From Cupriavidus sp. 2SB (GTDB lineage: Bacteria; Pseudomonadota; Gammaproteobacteria; Burkholderiales; Burkholderiaceae), in the NCBI RefSeq assembly GCF_005503625.1, contig NZ_SCMX01000036.1:1-64000 (forward strand): a DNA stretch of 64,000 bases, written 5' to 3'. Numbering within the stretch: the first letter of the stretch is position 1; each line of letters opens with the position of its first letter. Shown piece after piece: positions 49,747 through 58,614 of this stretch. The translations under genes were made by a program, and so were the position numbers. A model generated the notes under the pieces. It was not told the origin of the DNA. It did no database searches and was given only the letters and a program-made list of their open reading frames with translations.

Positions 49747-49896
49747 GCGTGGCATCACGCGGCGCATAGCTGGGATTTCGTCTCGCTGACGCAGCACCGT
49801 CCGGCATGGGACATCGTGGTGTGGCTGCTGTCGATCGTGGGCCTTGTGATGTCGGTCAGCGGTGTCGTGGTGGGCTGGCGCAGACTGCGCCGCTGA
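49747..49896 (+). pseudogene. Remnant of the C-terminus of a PepSY-associated membrane protein
   Basis: The in-frame end HSWDFVSLTQHRPAWDIVVW followed by LLSIVGLVMSVSGVVVGWRRLRR matches in pattern the last membrane helix and arginine-rich tail of PepSY transmembrane proteins, which commonly sit beside TonB-dependent siderophore receptors. No N-terminal part can be found upstream, where the frame is unrelated. It lies 133 bp before such a receptor gene. Confidence 0.55.
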
Positions 49897-50029
49897 AAGA
49901 CCATGCGCGGCGCGCCGCGTTCCACAGTGCGGCGTCGTGTCACATAGGCCGCCTGTCAGCGCATTCATACAATGCCTGCTCTCTCATGAACGTGCCCGCA
50001 CCACGCGCGGCACGCAATGCCGCAGGCCA

Positions 50030-52162
50030 ATGATCGTTATCCGAAAAACTGCTATCGCCGCCGCCGTGGCGATGCTCGGCGTTCCCGCTTTCAGTCCCGC
50101 CTATGCTCAAGGCACGGAAGCCCCGGTGCATGAGCTGACGCCCGTCACGGTGACCGCCGCCACAGCGCCCACCGTGCTGCAGGAACCTGCCTCGGTCGGC
50201 TCCAACCTCGGTCTCACGCCGATGCAGACGCCGGCCAGCGTGGATGTCATCACGCGCGAACAGATCGAGGAGCGCGGGGACGCATCGGTGGTCGATGCTG
50301 TCAGCCGCGCGCCCGGCCTGTCGAACCTCGGCCACCCGGGCAACGGCGGCTCCGCGCTCTCGGCGCGCGGCTTCACCGATGCGTCGTCGGTGATGCGCCT
50401 GTACGACGGCACGCGCCAGTACGGCGGCATCGGCGTGACCTTTCCGTTCGATACCTGGTCCGTGGAACGCATTGAAGTGCTACGCGGCCCGGCCTCGGTC
50501 ATCTATGGCGAAGGCGCCATCGGCGGCGTGGTCAACGTGGTGCCGAAGAAGCCTACGCGCGGCCCCATCGAGAACGAGATCCAGGCGACGGTGGGCAGCA
50601 ACAACACGCAGCGGCTGGGCATCGGCAGCGGCGGCGCGATCAACGAAAAATGGTCGTACCGGCTGGACGTCAGCGGCAACCGCTCGGACGGCTGGGTCGA
50701 TTTCGGCAACTCGCGCGACCTCACGCTCTCGGGCGCGCTGCAATGGGATCCCACGCCCGAGCTGAGCCTGAAACTCAGTTACGCCAAGGGATGGCAGGAA
50801 CCCGAGCGGTACTTCGGCGTGCCGCTCGTCAACGGCCAGCAGGACGACAGCCTGCGTCGCAAGAACTACAACGTGGCCGACAGCCAGATCAAGTTCGACG
50901 ACCAGTGGACGGAGCTCGCGGCCAAGTGGACGCCCAGCGCCAACCTCACCGTGCAGTCGCGGCTCTACTACATCGACAGCAAACGACACTGGCGCAACGC
51001 CGAGTACTACAACTACCTGCCCGCCAGCGGATTGATCGAGCGCTCCAGCTATACCGAAATCCTGCACGACCAGTGGCAGGTGGGCAACACCACCAGCGCC
51101 ACGTACCGCCACGACGTGGGCGGCATGAAGAACACGATCTCGGCCGGCTTCGACGTCAACCGCGCATCGTTCCGCCACACCAACAACTCGCCCTACTCGG
51201 GCACGTCCACGGTAGACCCCTATGCGTTCGACCGCGGCACGTTCATCAACGTGGCGGGCACGGCGCCGAAGTACAACAACGAGGCCACGCAATATGCGTT
51301 CTTCGCCGAAGACCGGCTGGAGATCACGCCGAAATGGTCGGTGCTGGCCGGCCTGCGCTACGACCATGCCGATATCCGGCGCCATGACCTGGTGACGAAC
51401 CAGCAGGCATACGACAAGAGCTTCTCCAACGTAGGCTGGCGTGCTGGCACGGTCTACAACCTGACGCGCAACCTCGCGATCTATGCACAGTATTCCGAAG
51501 CGGCCGATCCGGTCAGCGCACTGCTGATGCTCTCGCCGGCCAACAGCAACTTCGGGCTGGCCACGGGCCGGCAGGTCGAGGCCGGGGTCAAGCAGAACTT
51601 CCTCGACAACAAGGGCGAGTGGACGTTCGCCGCGTACCACATCGTCAAGAAGAACCTGGTCACGCGCGACGTGCTGAACCCCTCGCTCAGCGTGCAGGTG
51701 GGCGAGCAGTCCACCAAGGGCATCGAGGCCACGGTGGGCGTGGAATTCCTGCCGGGCTGGCGTGTCGATGCCAACGCGGCGCTGCTGCAGGCGCGCTATG
51801 ACGACTTCACGGAATCGGTGGGCGGCACCCCCGTCTCGCGCGCGGGCAACGTGCCTACCGACGTGCCGGAACGCCTGGCCAATGTCTGGCTGACCTGGCG
51901 CTTCCTGCCGGGCTGGACGGCCGGCACCGGTATCCGCTACGTGGGCCGCCGCTTCGCGGATCGCGCCAACACGCTGGAGATGCCGGGCTACACCACCACC
52001 GACGTGCTGCTGCAATGGCGCCCCCGCCGCGACACCACGCTGTCACTGCGCGGCTTCAACATCTTCGACCGCCAGTACGCCACCACGGCTTACTACAACC
52101 CAACGCAATGGCTGCAAGGCACGGGCCGGCGCTTCGAGGTGTCGGTGAACTACAAGTTCTAG
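50030..52162 (+). CDS. TonB-dependent siderophore receptor
   Basis: This 710-residue outer-membrane protein has a signal peptide (ending PAYAQ), a TonB box region (ELTPVTVTAATAP), a plug domain (TPASVDVITREQIEERGDASV, then RIEVLRGPASVIYGEGAIGG) and a 22-strand barrel ending in FEVSVNYKF, the terminal phenylalanine needed for assembly. It should import ferric siderophores with TonB-ExbBD energy. No Fur-box match was recognised. A PepSY remnant lies upstream and an AraC gene downstream. Confidence 0.92.
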   Translation: MIVIRKTAIAAAVAMLGVPAFSPAYAQGTEAPVHELTPVTVTAATAPTVLQEPASVGSNLGLTPMQTPASVDVITREQIEERGDASVVDAVSRAPGLSNLGHPGNGGSALSARGFTDASSVMRLYDGTRQYGGIGVTFPFDTWSVERIEVLRGPASVIYGEGAIGGVVNVVPKKPTRGPIENEIQATVGSNNTQRLGIGSGGAINEKWSYRLDVSGNRSDGWVDFGNSRDLTLSGALQWDPTPELSLKLSYAKGWQEPERYFGVPLVNGQQDDSLRRKNYNVADSQIKFDDQWTELAAKWTPSANLTVQSRLYYIDSKRHWRNAEYYNYLPASGLIERSSYTEILHDQWQVGNTTSATYRHDVGGMKNTISAGFDVNRASFRHTNNSPYSGTSTVDPYAFDRGTFINVAGTAPKYNNEATQYAFFAEDRLEITPKWSVLAGLRYDHADIRRHDLVTNQQAYDKSFSNVGWRAGTVYNLTRNLAIYAQYSEAADPVSALLMLSPANSNFGLATGRQVEAGVKQNFLDNKGEWTFAAYHIVKKNLVTRDVLNPSLSVQVGEQSTKGIEATVGVEFLPGWRVDANAALLQARYDDFTESVGGTPVSRAGNVPTDVPERLANVWLTWRFLPGWTAGTGIRYVGRRFADRANTLEMPGYTTTDVLLQWRPRRDTTLSLRGFNIFDRQYATTAYYNPTQWLQGTGRRFEVSVNYKF

Positions 52163-52304
52163 GGCTTTGGGCGTACCAGCTACACGTCGGGTTGCCGCCC
52201 GGGCAAACCGGCGTTTACTATCTCTTCGCGGGTCAGATCCGGCTCCTGCCAACAACGTTGATACCTCAACCACGAGGTGATTACCCATCACAGGAAACCA
52301 GGCG

Positions 52305-52535
52305 ATGAGAAAGGCCACCAAGAAGAAGTACCTGAAAGCACTGAACCAGAGCCTGCGCGAGGAAGCTGGCAAGGAGTTCGGCGCGACTTTCGTGTTTCAT
52401 CCCGTTGGCGCCAAGCCGAAGGACGCCACCGGCGTGACGGCGAGCGGTGAGGCAGACGCGGCGATGCTGGAAGTCATGGACCGCGTCCAGGCCCGCGTGT
52501 CGGCGGCGTTCGACAAACCGTCCACATCGGCGTGA
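52305..52535 (+). CDS. Small hypothetical protein upstream of the AraC gene
   Basis: The 76-residue product is basic at the N-terminus (MRKATKKKYLKALNQSLREE) and then acidic and helical. The stop overlaps the GTG start of the AraC gene by 4 bp, showing translational coupling. No family is recognised. Confidence 0.6.
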   Translation: MRKATKKKYLKALNQSLREEAGKEFGATFVFHPVGAKPKDATGVTASGEADAAMLEVMDRVQARVSAAFDKPSTSA

Positions 52536-53473
52536 CAGCGGGGCAACGACGCCCGTCCGTCGAGCCGCTGCTTCCGGCGGGCACCAAACCCTCCAGCCCC
52601 ACCGGCGAGTTTCCCACCTTCGAGACCTCCGATTTCGCGGGCGACGGATCGTTCTATTTCGATCTCGTGAAACTGGAGGATCGGGACGATATTCCGCGCG
52701 GCTTCCTGCACCGGCACAACTACTACCACCTGCTCTGGATGACCCGGGCCAGCGGTACGCACATGCTGGACTTCGCGCATTTTGATGTGCGCGACCACTC
52801 GGTCTTCTTTCTGTCCCCGGGGCAGGTCCATGCGTGGATGTCATCGGTAAAGCCTTACGGCTACGTGCTGAACTTCAGCACGGACTTCTTCGCCCGCATG
52901 TTCCCGCGTGCCGACGACGTGGCCCGCTTTCCGTTCTTCCATCCCACGCGCGGCAATAGCGCCCTGTATCTCTCGCAGGCCGAGCATGACAGCATGTTGC
53001 CACTGCTCGACGAGATGGACCGCGAGGCGCGCGATCGGCACGCTGGCTTTACCGATGTGGTGCAGGCCTGCCTGCTGATTCTGCTCACACGCCTGCGCCG
53101 CCTGATTCCCGACGACGATCACGCCACCGATATCGGACCGCACCAGGCATTGACGCGGCGCTTCACCGTGCTGGTGGAAACGCACTACCTGCGCTTCGAT
53201 ACCATCGGCCAGTACGCCGAGGCGCTCAGCGTGAGCGAGCGCCAATTGAACGATGCGGTCAAGCGAACCGTGGCGCGCACGGCCAGCCAGGTGGTGCAGG
53301 AGCGCGTGGTGCTGGAAGCCAAGCGCTGGCTCAGCAATACCGAAACGGGCATCGCCGAGATTGCCTTCCGCCTGAATATCGAGGACCCCGCCTATTTCGC
53401 CCGCTTCTTCAAGAAGCAGACCGGCCTGACACCGGGCGATTTCCGCAAGAAATATTGCCGCCCGCTGGAGTGA
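52532..53473 (+). CDS. AraC-family regulator
   Basis: This 313-residue regulator has an N-terminal cupin-like sensor with FLHRHNYYHLLWMTRAS and FLSPGQVHAW, and a C-terminal double helix-turn-helix (LSVSERQLNDAVKRTVARTA; TGIAEIAFRLNIEDPAYFAR). The GTG start overlaps the previous stop. The neighbouring siderophore receptor is a candidate target, but the following Bug gene is equally close; the sequence does not decide. Confidence 0.85.
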   Translation: MTAGQRRPSVEPLLPAGTKPSSPTGEFPTFETSDFAGDGSFYFDLVKLEDRDDIPRGFLHRHNYYHLLWMTRASGTHMLDFAHFDVRDHSVFFLSPGQVHAWMSSVKPYGYVLNFSTDFFARMFPRADDVARFPFFHPTRGNSALYLSQAEHDSMLPLLDEMDREARDRHAGFTDVVQACLLILLTRLRRLIPDDDHATDIGPHQALTRRFTVLVETHYLRFDTIGQYAEALSVSERQLNDAVKRTVARTASQVVQERVVLEAKRWLSNTETGIAEIAFRLNIEDPAYFARFFKKQTGLTPGDFRKKYCRPLE

Positions 53474-53631
53474 TCTGGACTGACGCGCAAAAAAGTCCAA
53501 TACAACGTCTGATCCGTCCTAACGCCGCTGCCACGCGATTGCGTACAGTCTGTGCTCATGGTGCAGCCGAACGCCGGGGATCACTCCCGCATCGGCATGT
53601 CATAAGAAAACCAGAGGCACAGGAGACAGAC

Positions 53632-54606
53632 ATGTTCAAAGCAACCGCCCGGTTGCGGGGCCTTGCCGTGGCCGCCGCATTGGCGATCACGACCTTCAAC
53701 GCCATGGCGGACTATCCGGATCGCCCCTTGCGCATCATCGTGCCGTTCGCCGCTGGCGGCGCCACCGATGTGATCGCGCGCACCGTGGCACAGGCCATGT
53801 CCGCCCGGCTCGGCCAGTCAGTCGTGGTGGAAAACAAGGCCGGCGCCAACGGTAATATCGGCGCCGTTGCGGCTGCGCGTTCGGATGCCGATGGCTATAC
53901 GCTGCTGATGGCCACGTCGAGCCACGCCATCAACGCCTCGCTCTATCAAAAGCTCAACTACAGTCTCACGAAGGACTTCGTGGGCCTGTCCAACCTGGCC
54001 TCGGTCCCGCTGCTGCTGGTGGTCAACCCCTCGGTACCGGTCAAGTCCGCCAGCGAACTCGCCGCCTATGCGAAGAAGAATGCAGGCAGCGTCAACTATG
54101 CATCGGGCGGCACCGGCACCGCATCCCACCTGGCCGGCGAGCAGTTCAGCACGCTGGCGGGCGCCAAGATGACACACGTCGCCTACAAGGGCGGCTCGCA
54201 GGCGCTCAATGACGTGATGGGCGGTCAGGTCCAGGTCATGTTCGCCAACCTGCCCGAGGTGCTCTCGCAGGTGCAGGGCGGCAAGCTCAAGGCACTGGCC
54301 GTGACCGGCAACAAGCGCCACGCCGCGCTGCCGGACGTACCAGCCTTCTCGGAGACGCCGTTCCCCAACATGACCGCGCGCTCGTGGTTCGGCCTGTTCG
54401 CACCGGCTGGCACGCCACCGGCGGCCGTGGAGAAACTCTCCCACGCCATCGTCCAGAGCGTGGCGGACCCCGCCGTCAAGGATCGACTCAAAGGTCTTGG
54501 CGCCGACCCCGTGGGCGACGACCAGGCAGCATTCCAGAAGTACGTGAACCAGGAAGTGACGCGCTGGGCCGTGCTTGTCAAACAGTCCGGCGCCACCGTC
54601 GACTGA
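53632..54606 (+). CDS. Bug/TctC-family periplasmic substrate-binding protein (2)
   Basis: The 324-residue exported protein has a signal peptide ending NAMA and the Bug signature loops VPFAAGGATDVIART and VENKAGANGNIGAVAAA. AGGAG precedes the ATG by 7 bp. It is followed 33 bp later by a NIPSNAP gene, so the two are probably cotranscribed. The ligand is unknown and no membrane subunits are near. Confidence 0.88.
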   Translation: MFKATARLRGLAVAAALAITTFNAMADYPDRPLRIIVPFAAGGATDVIARTVAQAMSARLGQSVVVENKAGANGNIGAVAAARSDADGYTLLMATSSHAINASLYQKLNYSLTKDFVGLSNLASVPLLLVVNPSVPVKSASELAAYAKKNAGSVNYASGGTGTASHLAGEQFSTLAGAKMTHVAYKGGSQALNDVMGGQVQVMFANLPEVLSQVQGGKLKALAVTGNKRHAALPDVPAFSETPFPNMTARSWFGLFAPAGTPPAAVEKLSHAIVQSVADPAVKDRLKGLGADPVGDDQAAFQKYVNQEVTRWAVLVKQSGATVD

Positions 54607-54639
54607 ATTTACTGAATGACTTTTAATCCGAGGTAACCC

Positions 54640-54957
54640 ATGCTGTTCGACGTCCGCACCTACACCTGCCATCCCGGCACGATCAAGAAACACCTGGCGC
54701 TGTACGCCGAACATGGGTTCGCGGTCCAGAGCCAGCACCTTGGCAAGCCGCTGGCTTACCTGCAGACCGAGACCGGCAACGTCAACAGCTACATGCACAT
54801 CTGGGTCTATGACAGCGCCGCCGATCGCGAAGCCAAGCGCCAGGCGCTGCAGAAGGACCCGGCCTGGGCAACTTACCTGAAGATGAGCGCCGAAGCGGGC
54901 TACCTGATCAGCCAGGAGAACAAGTTGATGACGCCGGTGTCGTTCTTCCAGCCGTAA
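54640..54957 (+). CDS. NIPSNAP family protein
   Basis: The 105-residue protein has the NIPSNAP alpha/beta fold (MLFDVRTYTCHPGTIKKHL at the start, MHIWVYDSAADREAKRQAL in the middle). Such proteins are small dimeric ferredoxin-like barrels; a few bind ligands or act in degradation pathways. It is paired with the upstream Bug gene and ends before a terminator. Confidence 0.85.
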   Translation: MLFDVRTYTCHPGTIKKHLALYAEHGFAVQSQHLGKPLAYLQTETGNVNSYMHIWVYDSAADREAKRQALQKDPAWATYLKMSAEAGYLISQENKLMTPVSFFQP

Positions 54958-54993
54958 ATACCGGCATTCACCCGCATCACCTGTAGTCCTGAA

Positions 54994-55022
54994 GGGGAGA
55001 GCATCGCGCTCCCCCCTTTTTT
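54994..55022 (+). terminator. Terminator after the Bug-NIPSNAP pair
   Basis: A 9-bp stem with one mismatch (54994-55002 and 55006-55014, loop ATC) is followed by TTTTTT. It isolates the upstream pair from the DUF3348 operon. Confidence 0.75.
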
Positions 55023-55081
55023 CATTGCTGTGCCCCGCGTCCGCGACCGTGTAAACTCCCCCCTTTTTTCATCCTGCCGAC

Positions 55082-55783
55082 ATGACGCAAGTGCCACAGC
55101 GCACGGGTTTCAGCGGCCCGAAACTGCTCCGCCTGCTGGCGCGCCTGACCGACGCCGGAACCTCCGGCGCCGCGCCATCGCTGTCCGCCGTGATGAGCCG
55201 GTGGCTGGGCTGGACCGACGCCATTGCGCTGTCAACCGCCCTGTCGACCCCGCCGGGCAGCCATTCGGCCGATGTGCCGTCCCGCGCACCGGTGCGCGGA
55301 AATGCCAGCGTGAACCTGGACGCCGCCGGCACACACGTGCGCAACATGCTGACCGTGGCGATTACCGGACAAGGCGCCTCGTCAGACAGCCGTCGCCGCA
55401 TGCCGGCGCGTCAGATTGCGCCCGATCCGGTCGACGTGGATTTCGCCGTCCATCGCCAGCGCTACGTCACGCTGCAAATGCAGATGGAGCGCGAGATTGC
55501 TGGCCTGCGCGCGCGACTGCGCACGGCGCTGGCATCGAAATCGCCGCAGGCTGCAAGGCTGGCGATGCTGGATTCGGTCATGGAACAGGTGCTCGGCGCA
55601 CGCGAACAGGCCGTGCTGGCCGCCGTGCCCGGCATGTTGGAACCGCATTTCACCAGGCTGCGCGGCGCGGAAGGCGCGTGGCTGAACGTGTTTCGCACGG
55701 ATATGCAGAGCGTGCTGCTGGCCGAGCTGGAGATCCGCTTCCAGCCCGTGGATGCACTGCTCGCTGCCTTGCGCGAGAACTGA
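55082..55783 (+). CDS. DUF3348 family protein, first gene of a putative motor cassette
   Basis: The 233-residue cytoplasmic protein has no signal or membrane segment. The N-terminal part is Ala/Ser-rich (GPKLLRLLARLTDAG), and the C-terminal half is helical with a conserved-looking DVDFAVHRQRYVTLQMQMER and LEIRFQPVDALLAAL. It matches the DUF3348 family by pattern; function is unknown. It is the first of four genes with short gaps or overlaps, so it likely assists the MotA/MotB-like pair downstream. Confidence 0.75.
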   Translation: MTQVPQRTGFSGPKLLRLLARLTDAGTSGAAPSLSAVMSRWLGWTDAIALSTALSTPPGSHSADVPSRAPVRGNASVNLDAAGTHVRNMLTVAITGQGASSDSRRRMPARQIAPDPVDVDFAVHRQRYVTLQMQMEREIAGLRARLRTALASKSPQAARLAMLDSVMEQVLGAREQAVLAAVPGMLEPHFTRLRGAEGAWLNVFRTDMQSVLLAELEIRFQPVDALLAALREN

Positions 55784-55804
55784 TCGATTGACGATTGGAA
55801 AGAT

Positions 55805-57973
55805 ATGAACAGACAACTCACACCACTCGTCGCACCCGTAGTCTTTCTGGCAGGCCTGGCCGTCGTGGGTTGGGTCGGCTTCGGTTATGCCGGGACGAAT
55901 GCGCTGGCGCTGGCCGTCACGCTGTTGATCGGCGGCTTCTACGTCGGCGGCGCGCTGGAACTGCACCGCTATCGGAAGGCCACGCCCACGCTGACCGCTG
56001 CACTGGCCGATCTCACTACGCCACCGGCCAACCTTGGCGCGTGGCTGGATCGTCTGCATCCGAGCCTGCGCAATGCCGTGCGTCTGCGCGTGGAAGGCGA
56101 GCGCGTTGCGCTGCCCGGGCCGTCGATGACGCCCTATATCGTAGGGCTGCTGGTGCTGCTGGGCATGCTCGGCACCTTCCTGGGCATGGTGGGCACGCTG
56201 CGCACCACCGGCGTGGCGCTGGAGAGTGCCGCCGACCTGCAGGCCATCCGCGCCTCGCTGGCGGCACCGGTAAAGAGCCTTGGCTTTGCGTTCGGCACAT
56301 CGGTGGCAGGCGTGGCCACCTCGGCCATGCTGGGCTTGCTCTCGACACTTGCCCGCCGCGAACGCATGCAGGCAGCCCAGCGGCTGGACGCGCGCATCGC
56401 CACCACGCTGCGCGTGCATTCCCGCCATCACCAGAACGAGACGGTCTTCGCGCTGCTGCAACGACAGGCCGAACTGATGCCCGCACTTGTGGATCGGCTC
56501 GATACCATGGCCGCGACGATGACCCGACAGAGCGAAGCACTCGGCGAGCGCCTGTCGGCCAGCCAGGACGCCTTCCATGCGCGTACCGACATCGCCTATG
56601 CGCAGCTCGCCGATACCGTGGGGCAATCGTTGAAGGAAGGCATTGCCGACAGTGCCCGTGCGGCCAGCGCAGCGATCCAGCCAGCCGTGGACACGACGAT
56701 GGCGGGCCTTGCGCGCGAAGCCACCGCACTGCGCGACACCGTGCGCGATACGCTGCATGAGTCGATTCAGGTGACGTTGATGCAAACCGTTCAGCAGCAT
56801 CTCGACGGTGTCTCCACGCGTTTCGACACCACCACAACCACCGTTGCCGAGACCTTGCGCAGCGCACTAGCCGATCAACAGCAAGCGAACATTGCGCTGA
56901 CCTCCGACCTGCGCACGTCGCTCGACGGCTACACCGAGACCTTCGCGCAGCGCTCGGCAGCACTGGTCGATGGCATCGGCACACGTCTTGATGCGGCAAC
57001 CACACGTGCAGCGCAGACGTGGGACACCGCCCTGTCGCGCCTCGAACAGACGGGCGAAGCACTCGCCAGCGCCAACCGCGAGGCCATGACCGAAGCCTCC
57101 ACGGTCTTCGCGCAACACACGGCAGGTATCGCCGATACGGTCAGCCAAGGGCACGCGAATCTGCAATCGCAACTGGCCGCGCAGGAAACTGCACGCCAGA
57201 CGGCCCTCGCCACGCGCGACGAACAACGCCTCACCGCCTGGCACGAAACGCTCGCTGCCATGGCCGCCACGATGCGCGAGCAATGGCAGCAGGCCAGCAC
57301 GCAATCGGCCGATCACCAGCGCGAGATCCGCGACGCCCTCACCCAGACCGCCGCCGATATTGCCACGCACACGCAGCAGCAAGCCAGCGGCACCATTGCC
57401 GAGGTCGCGCGTCTTGCGCAGATTGCCACCGAGGCGCCGAAGGCCGCCGCCGATGTCATCGCCGAACTGCGCCAGAAACTCACTGACGGCATGGCGCGTG
57501 ACAACGTCATGCTGGAGGAACGTGGTCGCCTGCTGGAGACTCTCGGCACCCTGCTCGACGCCGTGAACCACGCTTCCACCGAACAACGCACCGTTGTTGA
57601 CGGACTCGTCACCACCACCGCCGACCTGCTGGAACGCGTGGGCACGCGCTTCACCGAACAGGTGGCGCAGGAGACGGGCAAGCTCGATGACATCGCCGCG
57701 CAGGTCACCGGCAGTGCGGTAGAGGTGGCGAGCCTGGGCGAGGCATTCGGCGCAGCCGTGCAACAGTTCAGCGCATCGAACGACAAACTCGCGGAGCACC
57801 TGATCCGTATCGAAGGCGCGCTCGACAAGTCGATGGCGCGTAGCGACGAACAACTGGCTTACTACGTGGCGCAAGCGCGTGAAGTGGTGGATCTCAGCAT
57901 GCTGTCGCAGAAGCAGATCCTGGAGAACCTGCAGCAATTCTCCGCGCAGCAGGCGGGCGCCGAGGCAGCATGA
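55805..57973 (+). CDS. DUF802 membrane protein, MotA/ExbB/TolQ-like with a long coiled-coil tail
   Basis: The 722-residue inner-membrane protein has four predicted segments (about 8-28, 31-52, 110-133, 156-183). The third, PYIVGLLVLLGMLGTFLGMV, matches the motif of ion-channel subunits of MotA, TolQ, ExbB and ZorA. The fourth, with FAFGTSVAGVATSAMLGLL, matches their channel-lining helix. A cytoplasmic tail from about residue 190 to 722 is Ala/Gln/Thr-rich, repetitive and predicted coiled coil, and contains the DUF802 repeats. Its stop overlaps the next start as ATGA. Motor function is inferred. Confidence 0.82.
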   Translation: MNRQLTPLVAPVVFLAGLAVVGWVGFGYAGTNALALAVTLLIGGFYVGGALELHRYRKATPTLTAALADLTTPPANLGAWLDRLHPSLRNAVRLRVEGERVALPGPSMTPYIVGLLVLLGMLGTFLGMVGTLRTTGVALESAADLQAIRASLAAPVKSLGFAFGTSVAGVATSAMLGLLSTLARRERMQAAQRLDARIATTLRVHSRHHQNETVFALLQRQAELMPALVDRLDTMAATMTRQSEALGERLSASQDAFHARTDIAYAQLADTVGQSLKEGIADSARAASAAIQPAVDTTMAGLAREATALRDTVRDTLHESIQVTLMQTVQQHLDGVSTRFDTTTTTVAETLRSALADQQQANIALTSDLRTSLDGYTETFAQRSAALVDGIGTRLDAATTRAAQTWDTALSRLEQTGEALASANREAMTEASTVFAQHTAGIADTVSQGHANLQSQLAAQETARQTALATRDEQRLTAWHETLAAMAATMREQWQQASTQSADHQREIRDALTQTAADIATHTQQQASGTIAEVARLAQIATEAPKAAADVIAELRQKLTDGMARDNVMLEERGRLLETLGTLLDAVNHASTEQRTVVDGLVTTTADLLERVGTRFTEQVAQETGKLDDIAAQVTGSAVEVASLGEAFGAAVQQFSASNDKLAEHLIRIEGALDKSMARSDEQLAYYVAQAREVVDLSMLSQKQILENLQQFSAQQAGAEAA

Positions 57974-58614
57974 CGGACGATTTCGATGCTGGCGTAGAGC
58001 CGACCGTTCCGGTCTGGGCTGTGTTCGGTGACCTGATGTCGGTCATGCTGGGCGCCTTCGTTCTGGTGCTGCTGGGTGTCATCGGCGTGCAGATGGAGCT
58101 GTCAGCGCGCCTGGAAAACGAGGTCAAGCATCGGCAGGAAGAACTGAAACGGCGCCAGACGCTGGAAGAGGCGCTTGCCGGACCGCTGTCGGCTGGCCGC
58201 GTCACGCTCAAGGATGGGCGTATCGGCATCAGCGGCAATGTGCTGTTCGCGCTGAACTCGGACCAGTTGCAGCCGGAAGGCCGCACCCTGCTCAAGAGCC
58301 TGGCCGAGCCGCTATCGGCCTATCTTGGCGCACGCGATGAAATCCTGATGGTGAGCGGCTTCACCGACGATCAGCAGGTGCGCGAAGGCAACCGTCGCTT
58401 TGCCGATAACCTCGAGCTGTCGGCCCAGCGCGCACTCACCGTGACCCGTGCGCTGATCGATGCAGGCGTGCCCGCTGCCTCGATCTTCTCGGCGGCATTT
58501 GGCGCGCAGCAGCCGGTGGCATCGAACGCCACCGAAGAGAGCCGCGCGAAGAATCGTCGCGTGGAAATCGCGCCGGTGCCGAGAGTGTCGGGTGATGCAA
58601 AACCGCATGCATAG
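57970..58614 (+). CDS. OmpA-family peptidoglycan-binding protein, MotB/ZorB-like
   Basis: The 214-residue protein has one N-terminal membrane segment (about 15-41) in which VWAVFGDLMSVMLGAFVLVL places Asp21 where MotB and ZorB keep their proton-carrying aspartate. A short periplasmic linker is followed by an OmpA C-terminal domain (VLFALNSDQLQPEGRTLLKS; NLELSAQRALTVTRALI; RAKNRRVEI). It would anchor the complex to the cell wall. It is coupled to the DUF802 gene by an ATGA overlap. Confidence 0.87.
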   Translation: MTDDFDAGVEPTVPVWAVFGDLMSVMLGAFVLVLLGVIGVQMELSARLENEVKHRQEELKRRQTLEEALAGPLSAGRVTLKDGRIGISGNVLFALNSDQLQPEGRTLLKSLAEPLSAYLGARDEILMVSGFTDDQQVREGNRRFADNLELSAQRALTVTRALIDAGVPAASIFSAAFGAQQPVASNATEESRAKNRRVEIAPVPRVSGDAKPHA

